Below, piece by piece: positions 55,549 through 63,194 of a DNA stretch of 64,000 bases (positions are counted from its first letter, which is position 1; the number at the start of each line of letters is the position of its first letter). The translations under genes were made by a program, and so were the position numbers. The DNA lies in assembly GCF_047739745.1 (NCBI RefSeq), contig NZ_JBLLVA010000002.1, positions 186,001-250,000 on the forward strand, written 5' to 3'. The notes under the pieces were generated by a model. That model was not told the origin of the DNA. It searched no databases and saw nothing but the letters and a program-made list of their open reading frames with translations. The stretch is from Pseudaminobacter sp047739745 (lineage in GTDB: Bacteria > Pseudomonadota > Alphaproteobacteria > Rhizobiales > Rhizobiaceae).

Positions 55549-55812
55549 TCAGTACAGCAATACCGTCGTGTCAATCTGCATCCCAGCCGTCCTCAATGCC
55601 AAAACAAATGCAGATCCCGCAGACGCCACGCTGTTCGTACCAATCTCAGCGCCGGCACACTGGTTCATCGCGTCGGCCCACTGAAAGCAATATTTCTTGG
55701 GCTCGTGATCGGCGAGAAAGTCCGAGGCCTCGGCTACCGTCGATACCAGGCTGAACCTTCGTGGCGAGCCTGCGCACACGACCATCGGCGTTCGAAATTG
55801 TTGATTATCCAT
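55549..55812 (-). CDS. DUF982 protein, copy 1 (antisense to the early operon)
   Basis: 87 residues: MDNQQFRTPMVVCAGSPRRF, VSTVAEASDFLADHEPK, WADAMNQCAGAEIG. It aligns with copy 2 throughout (TPxxV, TVxEASDFL, WxDAMNxC, QAGMxxD). The minus-strand reading is supported by this paralogy; a plus ORF over the same bases is not. Function of DUF982 is unknown. Confidence 0.75.
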   Translation of the reverse strand: MDNQQFRTPMVVCAGSPRRFSLVSTVAEASDFLADHEPKKYCFQWADAMNQCAGAEIGTNSVASAGSAFVLALRTAGMQIDTTVLLY

Positions 55813-55880
55813 CGGCCACAGTACGCCTCAACAGCAGCGATAGCGAGCGGGATATTCAGAAGGGGGGAGGCCGCCTGATG

Positions 55881-56144
55881 CTAGCTTCTGCGAAGTGCGA
55901 GGTCGACCCGCATACCGGCCTGTTCAACGGCCCGGATAAAGTCTGCCAGCGCCCGGTCGATGCTTGTGGCTCCCGACTTAGCCTCTTCACATCGATTCAT
56001 CGCGTCGGTCCAGCGTTGACTATCGTGACCGGGCCAGTTGTCGAACAGGAAATCGGATGCTTCTCCCACCGTGCAAACCAGCCGGGAAATCCTCGAGTCG
56101 ACTTCGGATACGGCGACGGGAGTTTTGAATCTTTCTGTGCTCAT
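55881..56144 (-). CDS. DUF982 protein, copy 2
   Basis: 87 residues from ATG 56144 (MSTERFKTPVAVSEV, CTVGEASDFLFDNWPGHDSQRWTDAMNRCEEAK, RAVEQAGMRVDLAL). Closest to copy 1. Lies on the minus strand in a gap of the plus-strand operon, immediately 3' of a GGAGGCCGCCTGATG junction. The frame is open upstream to 56279 but that part lacks similarity. Confidence 0.78.
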   Translation of the reverse strand: MSTERFKTPVAVSEVDSRISRLVCTVGEASDFLFDNWPGHDSQRWTDAMNRCEEAKSGATSIDRALADFIRAVEQAGMRVDLALRRS

Positions 56145-56206
56145 ACGGCATCCTGCCCCGCAATAGAGGCGGAAGTGAGTGCCGTCGACCCTTCGGAAAT
56201 GCGGGC

Positions 56207-56812
56207 ATGTTGATCCTCGGCCTCGACATAGCAACGACGACCGGATTCGCCTGGTATGAGCCCGGCGCGTCGCTGGCATCCATCAAAACCGGCCTAATCA
56301 AGGCGACCGGCGAAAGTCATGAGGCCAAAGCCGCATCGCTAGGCGACCAGTTGCGCGAAATGTTCAAGGAGTGCCGCCCCGACTTTGTCGCGATCGAGGA
56401 GCCGCTTCGCAACATCAAGACGTTCAAGAAAACCATCCAGACCATGTATGGCCCCAAGGTCATTCAGACAGTCAACCCGAACCAGATGCTGCTCTACAGT
56501 CTTGTCGGCGCGGCGATGGTGGTGGTCAGCGCCTACAAGAAGCCATGGGAAACCATTCCGTCGGCGACGTGGCGCAAATCGTTCTTCGGGGCTGGGTTCA
56601 AGCCGCCGATCAAGATCATCGTGAGAGAAGGCGAGGATGCCGTCGCAGAGAAGCAGTGGAAGAAGGCCGCGGTTGATCGCTGCCGCCTATTGCGCATCGA
56701 CGTGAAGAATGCCGACGCCGCAGAAGCCGTTGGCGTGGCCATCGCTGGCGAGCACACGCAGAGGTTCAAGCAGGAGCGCAACCGCGCAGATCAGGCGAAG
56801 GCGGCCGCATGA
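56207..56812 (+). CDS. RuvC-like Holliday junction resolvase
   Basis: 201 residues of the RNase H-like fold: first catalytic aspartate in LILGLDIATTTGFAWYE, glutamate in VAIEEPLRNIKTFKK, and late acidic residues in VKNADAAEAVGVAIAGEH. Phage RuvC-type enzymes cut four-way junctions before packaging. The stop at 56812 overlaps a plus-strand ATGA that leads nowhere, because copy 3 of DUF982 follows in reverse. Confidence 0.85.
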   Translation: MLILGLDIATTTGFAWYEPGASLASIKTGLIKATGESHEAKAASLGDQLREMFKECRPDFVAIEEPLRNIKTFKKTIQTMYGPKVIQTVNPNQMLLYSLVGAAMVVVSAYKKPWETIPSATWRKSFFGAGFKPPIKIIVREGEDAVAEKQWKKAAVDRCRLLRIDVKNADAAEAVGVAIAGEHTQRFKQERNRADQAKAAA

Positions 56813-56832
56813 CAACGACCGCCCCACATCGA

Positions 56833-57114
56833 TCAGACGTGGATGTCTCCTCGGCCTTTGATAGCCGGGGGAACCCACTCGTCGACTATCAGCCCCTTCC
56901 TCTTGGCAAAGGCCACAAAGACGCCACGGGCTGTCTCGGGGTCCACTTCGCCCCTGAGTGCCGCTTTGCAGGCGCGAATAGCTGCCTTTTGTTCAGGACT
57001 ATTCCCGCAATACTCCATGGCGAACTGGTAAGCATCGACGACGGAGTTAAGCTGCCGCGGGAAACCGAGGCCCATCCAGATGTGGATCGGTTCTTCGAAA
57101 GGCTGCGAAAGCAT
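56833..57114 (-). CDS. DUF982 protein, copy 3
   Basis: 93 residues with GGGAGG before ATG 57114. QPFEEPIHIWMGLGFPRQLNSVVDAYQFAMEY and AAIRACKAALRGEVDPETARGVFVAFAKRKGLIV follow the family pattern (F-x-x-P, SV-x-x-A, A-x-R-A-C, A-R-x-x-F-x-x-F-A). Confidence 0.82.
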   Translation of the reverse strand: MLSQPFEEPIHIWMGLGFPRQLNSVVDAYQFAMEYCGNSPEQKAAIRACKAALRGEVDPETARGVFVAFAKRKGLIVDEWVPPAIKGRGDIHV

Positions 57115-57135
57115 CGAAACCTCCCATTGCGTCTG

Positions 57136-57438
57136 TCAGGCGGTCACACCGCCGCCTTGGCCGGTCTTCGCGATCATCCAAGGCATCGGCATGCTGACGT
57201 TTTCGAGTATTTTCGCCGACTTGGCGAAGCTGGCGAATGCCTCTCGCGCGGCTCCAAGCGGGTAGTCGCCCTCAAATACTTTCTGACAGGCTCGAAGCGC
57301 TGTCTGGTAAATGGTGCCGCGTCTGTTCTTCGGCCATTCGTAGAGAAATTCCAGCGCGTCTTCCAGGCACGCGATTTCCTCAATGAGCCCTTCGGCGACT
57401 CTCACGAATACAGGGCTTTCGAACGTCTTCTCGCTCAT
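57136..57438 (-). CDS. DUF982 protein, copy 4
   Basis: 100 residues from ATG 57438 (SEKTFESPVFVRVAEGLIEEI, CLEDALEFLYEWPKNRRGTIYQTALRACQKVFEGDYPLGAAREAFASFAKSAKIL). This is the most typical DUF982 member here. It lies just upstream of copy 3 on the same strand with 21 bases between them. Confidence 0.85.
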   Translation of the reverse strand: MSEKTFESPVFVRVAEGLIEEIACLEDALEFLYEWPKNRRGTIYQTALRACQKVFEGDYPLGAAREAFASFAKSAKILENVSMPMPWMIAKTGQGGGVTA

Positions 57439-57570
57439 CGAAATCTCCAATGGTTCGAACGATTTCAACAGTGTGAGGGATGGCCGTCCCAGCTGCGGGA
57501 AGCGACCGGTGAAAAATATGTGAAGCCGGTCTTGGAGAGTCAAGATCGGAGCGTGCGCGGCGGCATGAGC

Positions 57571-57894
57571 TCACATATCGCGCTTCAGCTTGGTCTTCTT
57601 TCTCCATCGAGGTACAGGCGAAGCACTTCGAGCCGGGCGCGCTGGCGCATCGCGGAGAATGTCTGCCTCCCAAGCAGCATCCTCAAAAGCCTTCCGGGCC
57701 TCCCTTGCCTCCTTCAGGCCCTGCAGTACGGCAAGGCAAGCTTTTCTCGCTGCCAGATGACGTTTACCGGCCTCGGACGGCCATTTGTCATCAAGCAGGA
57801 CTTCGGCGGCTTCTCTGACGCTGGTGACGTTACGATGCTGCCCGGGTTTGCCGAAGGCAATATGCACCGGCTTGTCAAAAGGCTTGTTCTCCAT
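57571..57894 (-). CDS. DUF982 protein, copy 5
   Basis: 107 residues from ATG 57894 (MENKPFDKPVHIAFGKPGQH, VTSVREAAEVLLDDKWPSEAGKRHLAARKACLAVLQGLKEAREARKAFEDAAWEADIL), with a basic, arginine- and lysine-rich tail not seen in other copies. It forms a minus-strand trio with copies 3 and 4. Confidence 0.82.
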   Translation of the reverse strand: MENKPFDKPVHIAFGKPGQHRNVTSVREAAEVLLDDKWPSEAGKRHLAARKACLAVLQGLKEAREARKAFEDAAWEADILRDAPARPARSASPVPRWRKKTKLKRDM

Positions 57895-57947
57895 GACGCG
57901 CACTCCAGAGACGCGACTCAACGCGGATCGGAAAAGGCGGTTCCGGC

Positions 57948-59876
57948 ATGAAGCGGAAGATGCTCGTTGCCGATCTCCTTTGCGGTGCCGGCGGTTCCTC
58001 GACTGGCGCCCAGCGCGCGCTCGCCGAACTTGGCCTCGATATGGAGCTCGTCTGCGTCAATCACTGGCGCACGGCAATCAAGACGCACGAACTCAATCAT
58101 CCGGAAGCCCGCCACTACGTGCAGGATATCTCGACTGTCCGGCCGCACATCATCGTGCCCGAAGGTTACCTGGACCTCCTCATGGCCTCACCGACCTGCA
58201 CCCACCATTCGGTGGCACGCGGCGGAAAGCCGACGTCCGACCAGCAGCGTTCAGATCCTTGGCACATCATCACCTGGCTGACCGAGCTTCGGGTGAATCG
58301 GATCATCATCGAGAACGTCTGGGAGTTCTGCGGCTGGGGTCCGGTCAATCCGAAGACCGGCAAGCCGATCAAGGAACGCAAGGGCGAGTACTTCCACGCC
58401 TGGATTGAAACCATCAAGCGTCTAGGCTTCGAACCGGAATGGCGGAAGCTGAACGCCGCTGATTACGGTGACGCCACGACCCGGCAGCGGTTCATCCTCA
58501 TGGCCCGGTCGGATGGCCGCAAGGTGTCCTGGCCAATGCCGACACATCGCAAGATCGACGGCAAGCGCAGCGATCTGTTCGATGACAAGAAGCCGTGGCG
58601 GCCGGCGCGCGAGATCATCGACTGGCAGATCAAAGGCCGATCGATCTTCCACCGCAAAAAGGCGCTCGCCCCGAAAACGCTGGCACGCATCTATGCCGGT
58701 GCCGTGAAGTTCGGATGGCCGGAGCCATTCCTTGTCATCCTGCGCAATCATATGGCCGGGCAGAGCGTCGACGGACCATTGCCGACCATCGCGGCGAATG
58801 GAACGCATATCGGTCTGGCCGAGCCGGTCATCGTCAACATGAAAGGTCAGTCAACAGCGTCCGGCATAGGGGAACCGTTGCCGACGCAAACCTCGCACGC
58901 TGGTCACCTCTATTCTGCCGAACCGGTCATCATGAACGGCAGGAAAGGCAACCAGGCCAAGCCGGTTTCGACCGAACCGATCCCGACGCTCGACACGAAA
59001 GGCGGCGTTTGGCTCGCGGAGCCGTTGGTGCTTTCCGTTAACAACAGCGGGGCTCCTCGCTCGGCTGACGATCCGCTGCCGACCATCACCACGGGAGGCG
59101 CCGGAACGGCGAGGCGAGAGGGTTGCGTGCGGCCGATGCTTGTCGAGCCGTTCGTTCTTTCGCAGGCGTCAGGCGGTGCGCCGCGGGGCGTCAGCGATCC
59201 GATCCCAACCGCGCCCACTGGCGGCGCTCACGCGCTGATCTCGCCTTACTACGGCTCCGGCTCCGGCGAGACGTGCAACAGCGTTGATGAGGCTCTTCCG
59301 ACCATTACCGCCAAGGCTCGCTTCGGCATGGTGGTTCCTGTCACGCAATCAGGCGGCGGCGCCCAGGCGCGCGACGTAGAGCAACCCATTCCCACTCTCA
59401 CGACGGCAAAGGGTGGCGAGTTCGCCGTGGTCCTGCCCGTCACGCACGACGGCGGGCACGAGCGGGTGCAGGATGTTGAGATGCCGTTGCCGACGATTAC
59501 GGGGGCGAACCGGGGCGAACTGGCATTCATCACTGCTCAATTCGGGGAGAGGGAAGGGCAGGCTCCGCGCGTTCACAGCATCGACAATCCGACCCCAACC
59601 ATCGCGGCGACCGGGCACGTCAATCTCGTTGAGGCGACCCCAACCTACGACATCCTGTTCCGCATGCTGGAGCCACACGAATTGGCGGCTGCCATGGGCT
59701 TCAACACCGACGATCAGGAATACGAGTTCGCCGGCACCAAAACCGAGAAGATCAAGCAGATCGGGAACGCCGTTTCCGTCGCAAAGATGAAGGCATGCGT
59801 CGGCGCGATCATGGCCGATGCGGCTCCAAAGCGGCGACAGATGGATCCCATCGAATTCCGGGAGGCGGCGGAGTGA
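57948..59876 (+). CDS. C5 cytosine DNA methyltransferase with repeat-expanded recognition region
   Basis: 642 residues. Motif I is LVADLLCGAGGSSTGAQRAL, the catalytic cysteine is C84 in MASPTCTHHSVARGG, ENV motif VI is RIIIENVWEF and motif VIII is DATTRQRFILMAR. Residues about 275-550 hold nine units with a P-x-P-T-like core (PLPTIAANG, PLPTQTSHAG, PIPTLDTKGG, PLPTITTGG, PIPTAPTGG, ALPTITAKA, PIPTLTTAKGG, PLPTITGANRG, PTPTIAATG). Motifs IX-X close the protein (KTEKIKQIGNAVSVAKM). The repeats fill the target-recognition position. Probably protects phage DNA. Confidence 0.92.
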   Translation: MKRKMLVADLLCGAGGSSTGAQRALAELGLDMELVCVNHWRTAIKTHELNHPEARHYVQDISTVRPHIIVPEGYLDLLMASPTCTHHSVARGGKPTSDQQRSDPWHIITWLTELRVNRIIIENVWEFCGWGPVNPKTGKPIKERKGEYFHAWIETIKRLGFEPEWRKLNAADYGDATTRQRFILMARSDGRKVSWPMPTHRKIDGKRSDLFDDKKPWRPAREIIDWQIKGRSIFHRKKALAPKTLARIYAGAVKFGWPEPFLVILRNHMAGQSVDGPLPTIAANGTHIGLAEPVIVNMKGQSTASGIGEPLPTQTSHAGHLYSAEPVIMNGRKGNQAKPVSTEPIPTLDTKGGVWLAEPLVLSVNNSGAPRSADDPLPTITTGGAGTARREGCVRPMLVEPFVLSQASGGAPRGVSDPIPTAPTGGAHALISPYYGSGSGETCNSVDEALPTITAKARFGMVVPVTQSGGGAQARDVEQPIPTLTTAKGGEFAVVLPVTHDGGHERVQDVEMPLPTITGANRGELAFITAQFGEREGQAPRVHSIDNPTPTIAATGHVNLVEATPTYDILFRMLEPHELAAAMGFNTDDQEYEFAGTKTEKIKQIGNAVSVAKMKACVGAIMADAAPKRRQMDPIEFREAAE

Positions 59877-59953
59877 TCACTGCTGGCGTCAGTTACGGCC
59901 GACAATTCGATGGAGGAGGCCGCATGAGCGACCTCTCCATTCCCAATGCGACT

Positions 59954-60253
59954 TTAAGCAGAGACGCGGCCACCGGAGCCCGACTGGATCATCCAAGGCT
60001 TAACGGCAGGCTCCTTCTCAAGGATGCCCTTCTTCATAGCGAAGGCGCGGATCGCGTCTCGAGCGACCTTAACAGGCTTGAGCCCGTTGTATGCCATAGA
60101 GCACGTCCTCAGCGCGGCCTCGTGGAGTATGTCGCGCTTGGGTTCTGGCCATTCCTCCAGATACTCGATCGCGTCAGTCACACTGGTGATCTCGCGCACC
60201 AGGTACTTACCTTCCTTCAGATAGACCGGTTTGTCGAAGGCTCTAGCGTCCAT
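59954..60253 (-). CDS. DUF982 protein, copy 6
   Basis: 99 residues from ATG 60253 with GAGGGAAAG upstream (MDARAFDKPVYLKEGKYLV, EITSVTDAIEYLEEWPEPKRDILHEAALRTCSMAYNGLKPVKVARDAIRAFAMKKGIL). It fills the gap between the C5 methyltransferase and the replicative helicase, again on the minus strand. Confidence 0.83.
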   Translation of the reverse strand: MDARAFDKPVYLKEGKYLVREITSVTDAIEYLEEWPEPKRDILHEAALRTCSMAYNGLKPVKVARDAIRAFAMKKGILEKEPAVKPWMIQSGSGGRVSA

Positions 60254-60378
60254 CTTTCCCTCTCTATTGTTGAGCGATTTCAGCAACTAGGCAGCCGTTA
60301 TGAAACGGCCGATAGAGATTTGAGATCGCTTCTCGACCGATTCAAGGGGTCGGCACTCGCACCTACGGAGGAGCCGCT

Positions 60379-61863
60379 ATGAACGCCCACTCCCGCGATC
60401 TCCGGCCGGCACTCCCTGATGCCATCGAGGCGAAGTTTCGCCGCGAAGCGCCGAACAATATCGAGGCGGAACAGGCGCTCCTCGGCGCGATCCTCGTCAA
60501 CAATGACGCCTTCTATCGCGTTTCGGATTTCCTCAAAGCCTCACATTTCTACGAACCGCTGCACCGCAAGATCTTCGAGGTCGCCGGCGAGCTCATCCGC
60601 ATGGGCAAGATGGCCAATCCGGTCCTCATAAAGTCATACCTGCCCGCCGACGAGAAGGTCGGCGACATGACGGTCGCGCATTATCTGGCACGGCTGGCGG
60701 CAGAAGCGGTCACCATCATCAATGCGGTCGACTACGGAAAGGCCGTCTACGACCTCGCTCAAAGGCGCGGCCTCATTGTCATCGGTGAGGACTTGGTGAG
60801 CGCCGCCTATGACGCGCCCGTAGATGCTCCTGCCCGTCAAATCGGGCAGGACGCAGAGGCAAGGATAATTGAAACGTTTGCTGAAGCGCCTGATGACGAT
60901 AGCTGCAACGTCGAAGACATCGTTGCCGGCATGGTCGAGGCCTTTGCCGATCAACGTCAGAAGCCGGTTGTTCCGCTGCCGCTCCCCCAACTGCGGGAGA
61001 TAATCGGCGGCGACATGGAGGCCGGGATGCTAATCGGGATGCTTTCGGGGTCTGGCGAAGGCAAAACGTCCCTTGCGCTCCAGATCGTCGGTCAGGCTTT
61101 GGCGAGCGGTCATCCGGTCATGATCCTTTCCTTTGACCAGTCCAAGCAGCAGATCATCGACCAGATCGTCAGCCAGAGGACGGGTATCGAGAATACCCGC
61201 ATCCGGGCGCGGACGATGATGGAAAAGGAATTGGAGCGTTACCTGGATGGCTTGTCCGAAGTGAAGGCAATGCCGCTGCGCATTCGGAAGTGCAACGGCT
61301 CCTATGACACTGCGGGCCACCTTGTCGGGTATGTGAAGCGCTCGCTCATGCCGCTTTGCCGTAGGCTGGGGAAACCCGGATTGGTCATCCTCGATCACTC
61401 CCGCAAAGTCTGTCCGCGCGATCCGAGAGCTCACGAGGGCCGTATCGCCGCCGACATCAACGGAGTCTGCAAGCAAGCCGCCGAGGATATGGGCGTGGTC
61501 TGGCTCAATCTCATGCAGCGTTCGACATCGGGAGCAAAGCGCCCAAACCCCCGTCCGATCGATTCCGACATCTTCGGTGGCGAGCAGGGCAGGGAGGATT
61601 ACGACGCGATTTTCTACCTCTATCGCGCTTGGAAATACTGGCAAAACCAACTGGCCACAGCCGGTGAAGACAAAGACATCGACCGCATCAACGCTCGGTT
61701 CAATCGTGAAAAATGGACGGAAGACCAAGCGGAAATCGGCGTTCTCAAATGGCGCTTCGGTGATCCCAACAAGCGCTTCAAAGTTCGCTTTGAGGCGCAG
61801 TTCACCAGATACGTGTCGATGCGTGAGGACACGCCGCCTGCTTTCGAAGGATTTCTGGAATGA
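60379..61863 (+). CDS. DnaB-like replicative helicase
   Basis: 494 residues. The N-terminal DnaB domain (NNIEAEQALLGAILVNNDAFYRVSDFLKASHFYEPLHRKIFE) and the RecA-like motor with Walker A GMLSGSGEGKTSLALQ and Walker B LVILDHSRKV are clear. ATG 60379 has GGAGGAG upstream. It should unwind phage DNA at replication forks. No phage primase is in view. Confidence 0.92.
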   Translation: MNAHSRDLRPALPDAIEAKFRREAPNNIEAEQALLGAILVNNDAFYRVSDFLKASHFYEPLHRKIFEVAGELIRMGKMANPVLIKSYLPADEKVGDMTVAHYLARLAAEAVTIINAVDYGKAVYDLAQRRGLIVIGEDLVSAAYDAPVDAPARQIGQDAEARIIETFAEAPDDDSCNVEDIVAGMVEAFADQRQKPVVPLPLPQLREIIGGDMEAGMLIGMLSGSGEGKTSLALQIVGQALASGHPVMILSFDQSKQQIIDQIVSQRTGIENTRIRARTMMEKELERYLDGLSEVKAMPLRIRKCNGSYDTAGHLVGYVKRSLMPLCRRLGKPGLVILDHSRKVCPRDPRAHEGRIAADINGVCKQAAEDMGVVWLNLMQRSTSGAKRPNPRPIDSDIFGGEQGREDYDAIFYLYRAWKYWQNQLATAGEDKDIDRINARFNREKWTEDQAEIGVLKWRFGDPNKRFKVRFEAQFTRYVSMREDTPPAFEGFLE

Positions 61864-62153
61864 CCAATCATATTCACGCAAAGGCGAAATGGCTGGATGG
61901 AACATGGCGAGCGCTCGTTCGCTACAGCCACAAGGCCGATTATTGGCCGGTCATGGACGGGGATCGCCCAGCAGCATACCCGACGAAGGATGCGGCCGAG
62001 ATAGCGGCACTCCGTGCCCAGGAAAAGCATATCAACGGCACTATTACCGGCTTCGGAGATAAGGTTGAAGCCGCTCGCACAGAAACGGACAAGCTCTTCC
62101 GGCTCGGCAAGAAACCGATTGATCTCGAAACCAAGCGGAGGGCGCGAGCATGA
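61860..62153 (+). CDS. Hypothetical phage protein next to the helicase
   Basis: 97 residues, ATGA overlap at both ends. The N-terminal half has several tryptophans (HAKAKWLDGTWRALVRYSHK) and the C-terminal half is a charged helix. Possibly a helicase accessory by position; no family recognised. Confidence 0.65.
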   Translation: MTNHIHAKAKWLDGTWRALVRYSHKADYWPVMDGDRPAAYPTKDAAEIAALRAQEKHINGTITGFGDKVEAARTETDKLFRLGKKPIDLETKRRARA

Positions 62154-62539
62154 GCTTCCTCGCCGCATATTCACGCAACACCATGGCAGGTGCCGCCAGG
62201 ATAGCCGCCCAACGTGAAAGAGCACGTCTGGCGCAGCTTCCAGCCACGGAACCGAAGCCCGCGCCAGCGGCCGCGCCTGAGCCGAGCAACGTGGTTTCGT
62301 TCAAGACGCCGAAGGACGAATTGCTCGACATCATCGACAAGGTGGCCCGGATGCATGGTTCAACGTTCCGGGCAGTGATGAGCAAGTGTCGCACAGACAA
62401 GATCGCCCATGCCCGGCAGGCATGCATATGCGCCGTGAAGGAAGCGCGACCGGGAATGTCGCTGCCTCAGATCGGCCGCGTCTTCGGGGTCGATCACTCG
62501 AGCGTTCTGCATTCACTGAAAAAGCGAGGCTACAAATGA
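62150..62539 (+). CDS. DnaA domain IV-like DNA-binding protein
   Basis: 129 residues: a low-complexity N-terminus, then a DnaA C-terminal helix-turn-helix (RTDKIAHARQACICAVKEARPGMSLPQIGRVFGVDHSSVLHSLKK). VDHSSVLHS matches the DnaA-box recognition signature (DHSTVLHA). No ATPase domain is present. It could guide the phage helicase to its origin or occupy host DnaA boxes. Confidence 0.83.
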   Translation: MSFLAAYSRNTMAGAARIAAQRERARLAQLPATEPKPAPAAAPEPSNVVSFKTPKDELLDIIDKVARMHGSTFRAVMSKCRTDKIAHARQACICAVKEARPGMSLPQIGRVFGVDHSSVLHSLKKRGYK

Positions 62540-62751
62540 GCGCCTGGTTTCGATACGAGCGATCGCTTGGGAGATGGTGCCCCGTGGTGATCTACGGCGA
62601 CAAGCCGCGGACACCGAAGGGTGAGGAAGGCCGATACACTGTCGCAGTGCCAGTTCCGGCCGATTGTCTCGGATCGGATGGGTCGCCGATGTTCGGGCGG
62701 CTGCAGGCAGTGTTCCCGGCACCGGCGAGCCGTGATGAGGTCAGCCCTTGA
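62536..62751 (+). CDS. Hypothetical phage protein, 71 residues
   Basis: Starts by ATGA overlap with the DnaA-like gene (SAWFRYERSLGRWCPVVIYG, then EGRYTVAVPVPADCLGSDG). Beta-rich, no family recognised. Confidence 0.62.
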   Translation: MSAWFRYERSLGRWCPVVIYGDKPRTPKGEEGRYTVAVPVPADCLGSDGSPMFGRLQAVFPAPASRDEVSP

Positions 62752-63194
62752 CGATCCCTGCTCATATCCAGCGGCTTTGCGACGAGTTCGACGTCAGGAT
62801 CATCGATCGCCATCGATATCCCGATATCGGAGAGACGCGGGCTGTCGAGACAATGGCGCGCATCTATCGGCGCTATGGTGAAGAGCATCTTCGCCTCGTG
62901 CTGTCGACATTGGTCGAAACGGCCAACAACAAGATCCTGCTCGACGAGGTCGGTTTGTGGATGGCTTCCGACATGGTGTTGAAGTGCCGAGAACTGATCG
63001 AGCGTCAGGCCGGCGACTGGCTGGAAATGTGGGATGCGATACCCGGCGGCGAGCTGCAGTTTGTCTGCCAGGAACTCAGCGGGATCATTCCGCAGCGATA
63101 CGCGTTGGGCGGCATGGTCTTTGAGCGAATCTACAGGAGGTTCGGGCCCAACTCAGCCCAGCTCGACCTTCTCGATGACAGGAGGCGGCCGTGA
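62748..63194 (+). CDS. Hypothetical phage protein, 148 residues
   Basis: TTG start at 62748 overlaps the preceding stop (TTGA). Helical (ETRAVETMARIYRRYGEEHLRLVLSTLVETANN, DWLEMWDAIPGGELQFVCQEL). The composition is typical of this operon. No family recognised. Confidence 0.68.
   Translation: MTIPAHIQRLCDEFDVRIIDRHRYPDIGETRAVETMARIYRRYGEEHLRLVLSTLVETANNKILLDEVGLWMASDMVLKCRELIERQAGDWLEMWDAIPGGELQFVCQELSGIIPQRYALGGMVFERIYRRFGPNSAQLDLLDDRRRP

Noticed and set aside
55546..55878. A 110-codon plus-strand frame with coupled start and EAA ending
   Set aside because: The opposite strand encodes DUF982 copy 1, which aligns with copy 2; the plus product has no similarity or structure. The coupled ends are explained by the repeated junction cassette.
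57948..59876. The in-gene repeats considered as a CRISPR array or DNA repeat
   Set aside because: The repetition is at protein level (P-x-P-T units) with varied DNA; there are no constant repeats with unique spacers. No CRISPR array was seen anywhere in the window.
59795..60382. A plus-strand frame between the C5 methyltransferase and the DnaB-like helicase
   Set aside because: It is the shadow of DUF982 copy 6; only its first few codons could be a remnant of a lost plus gene.
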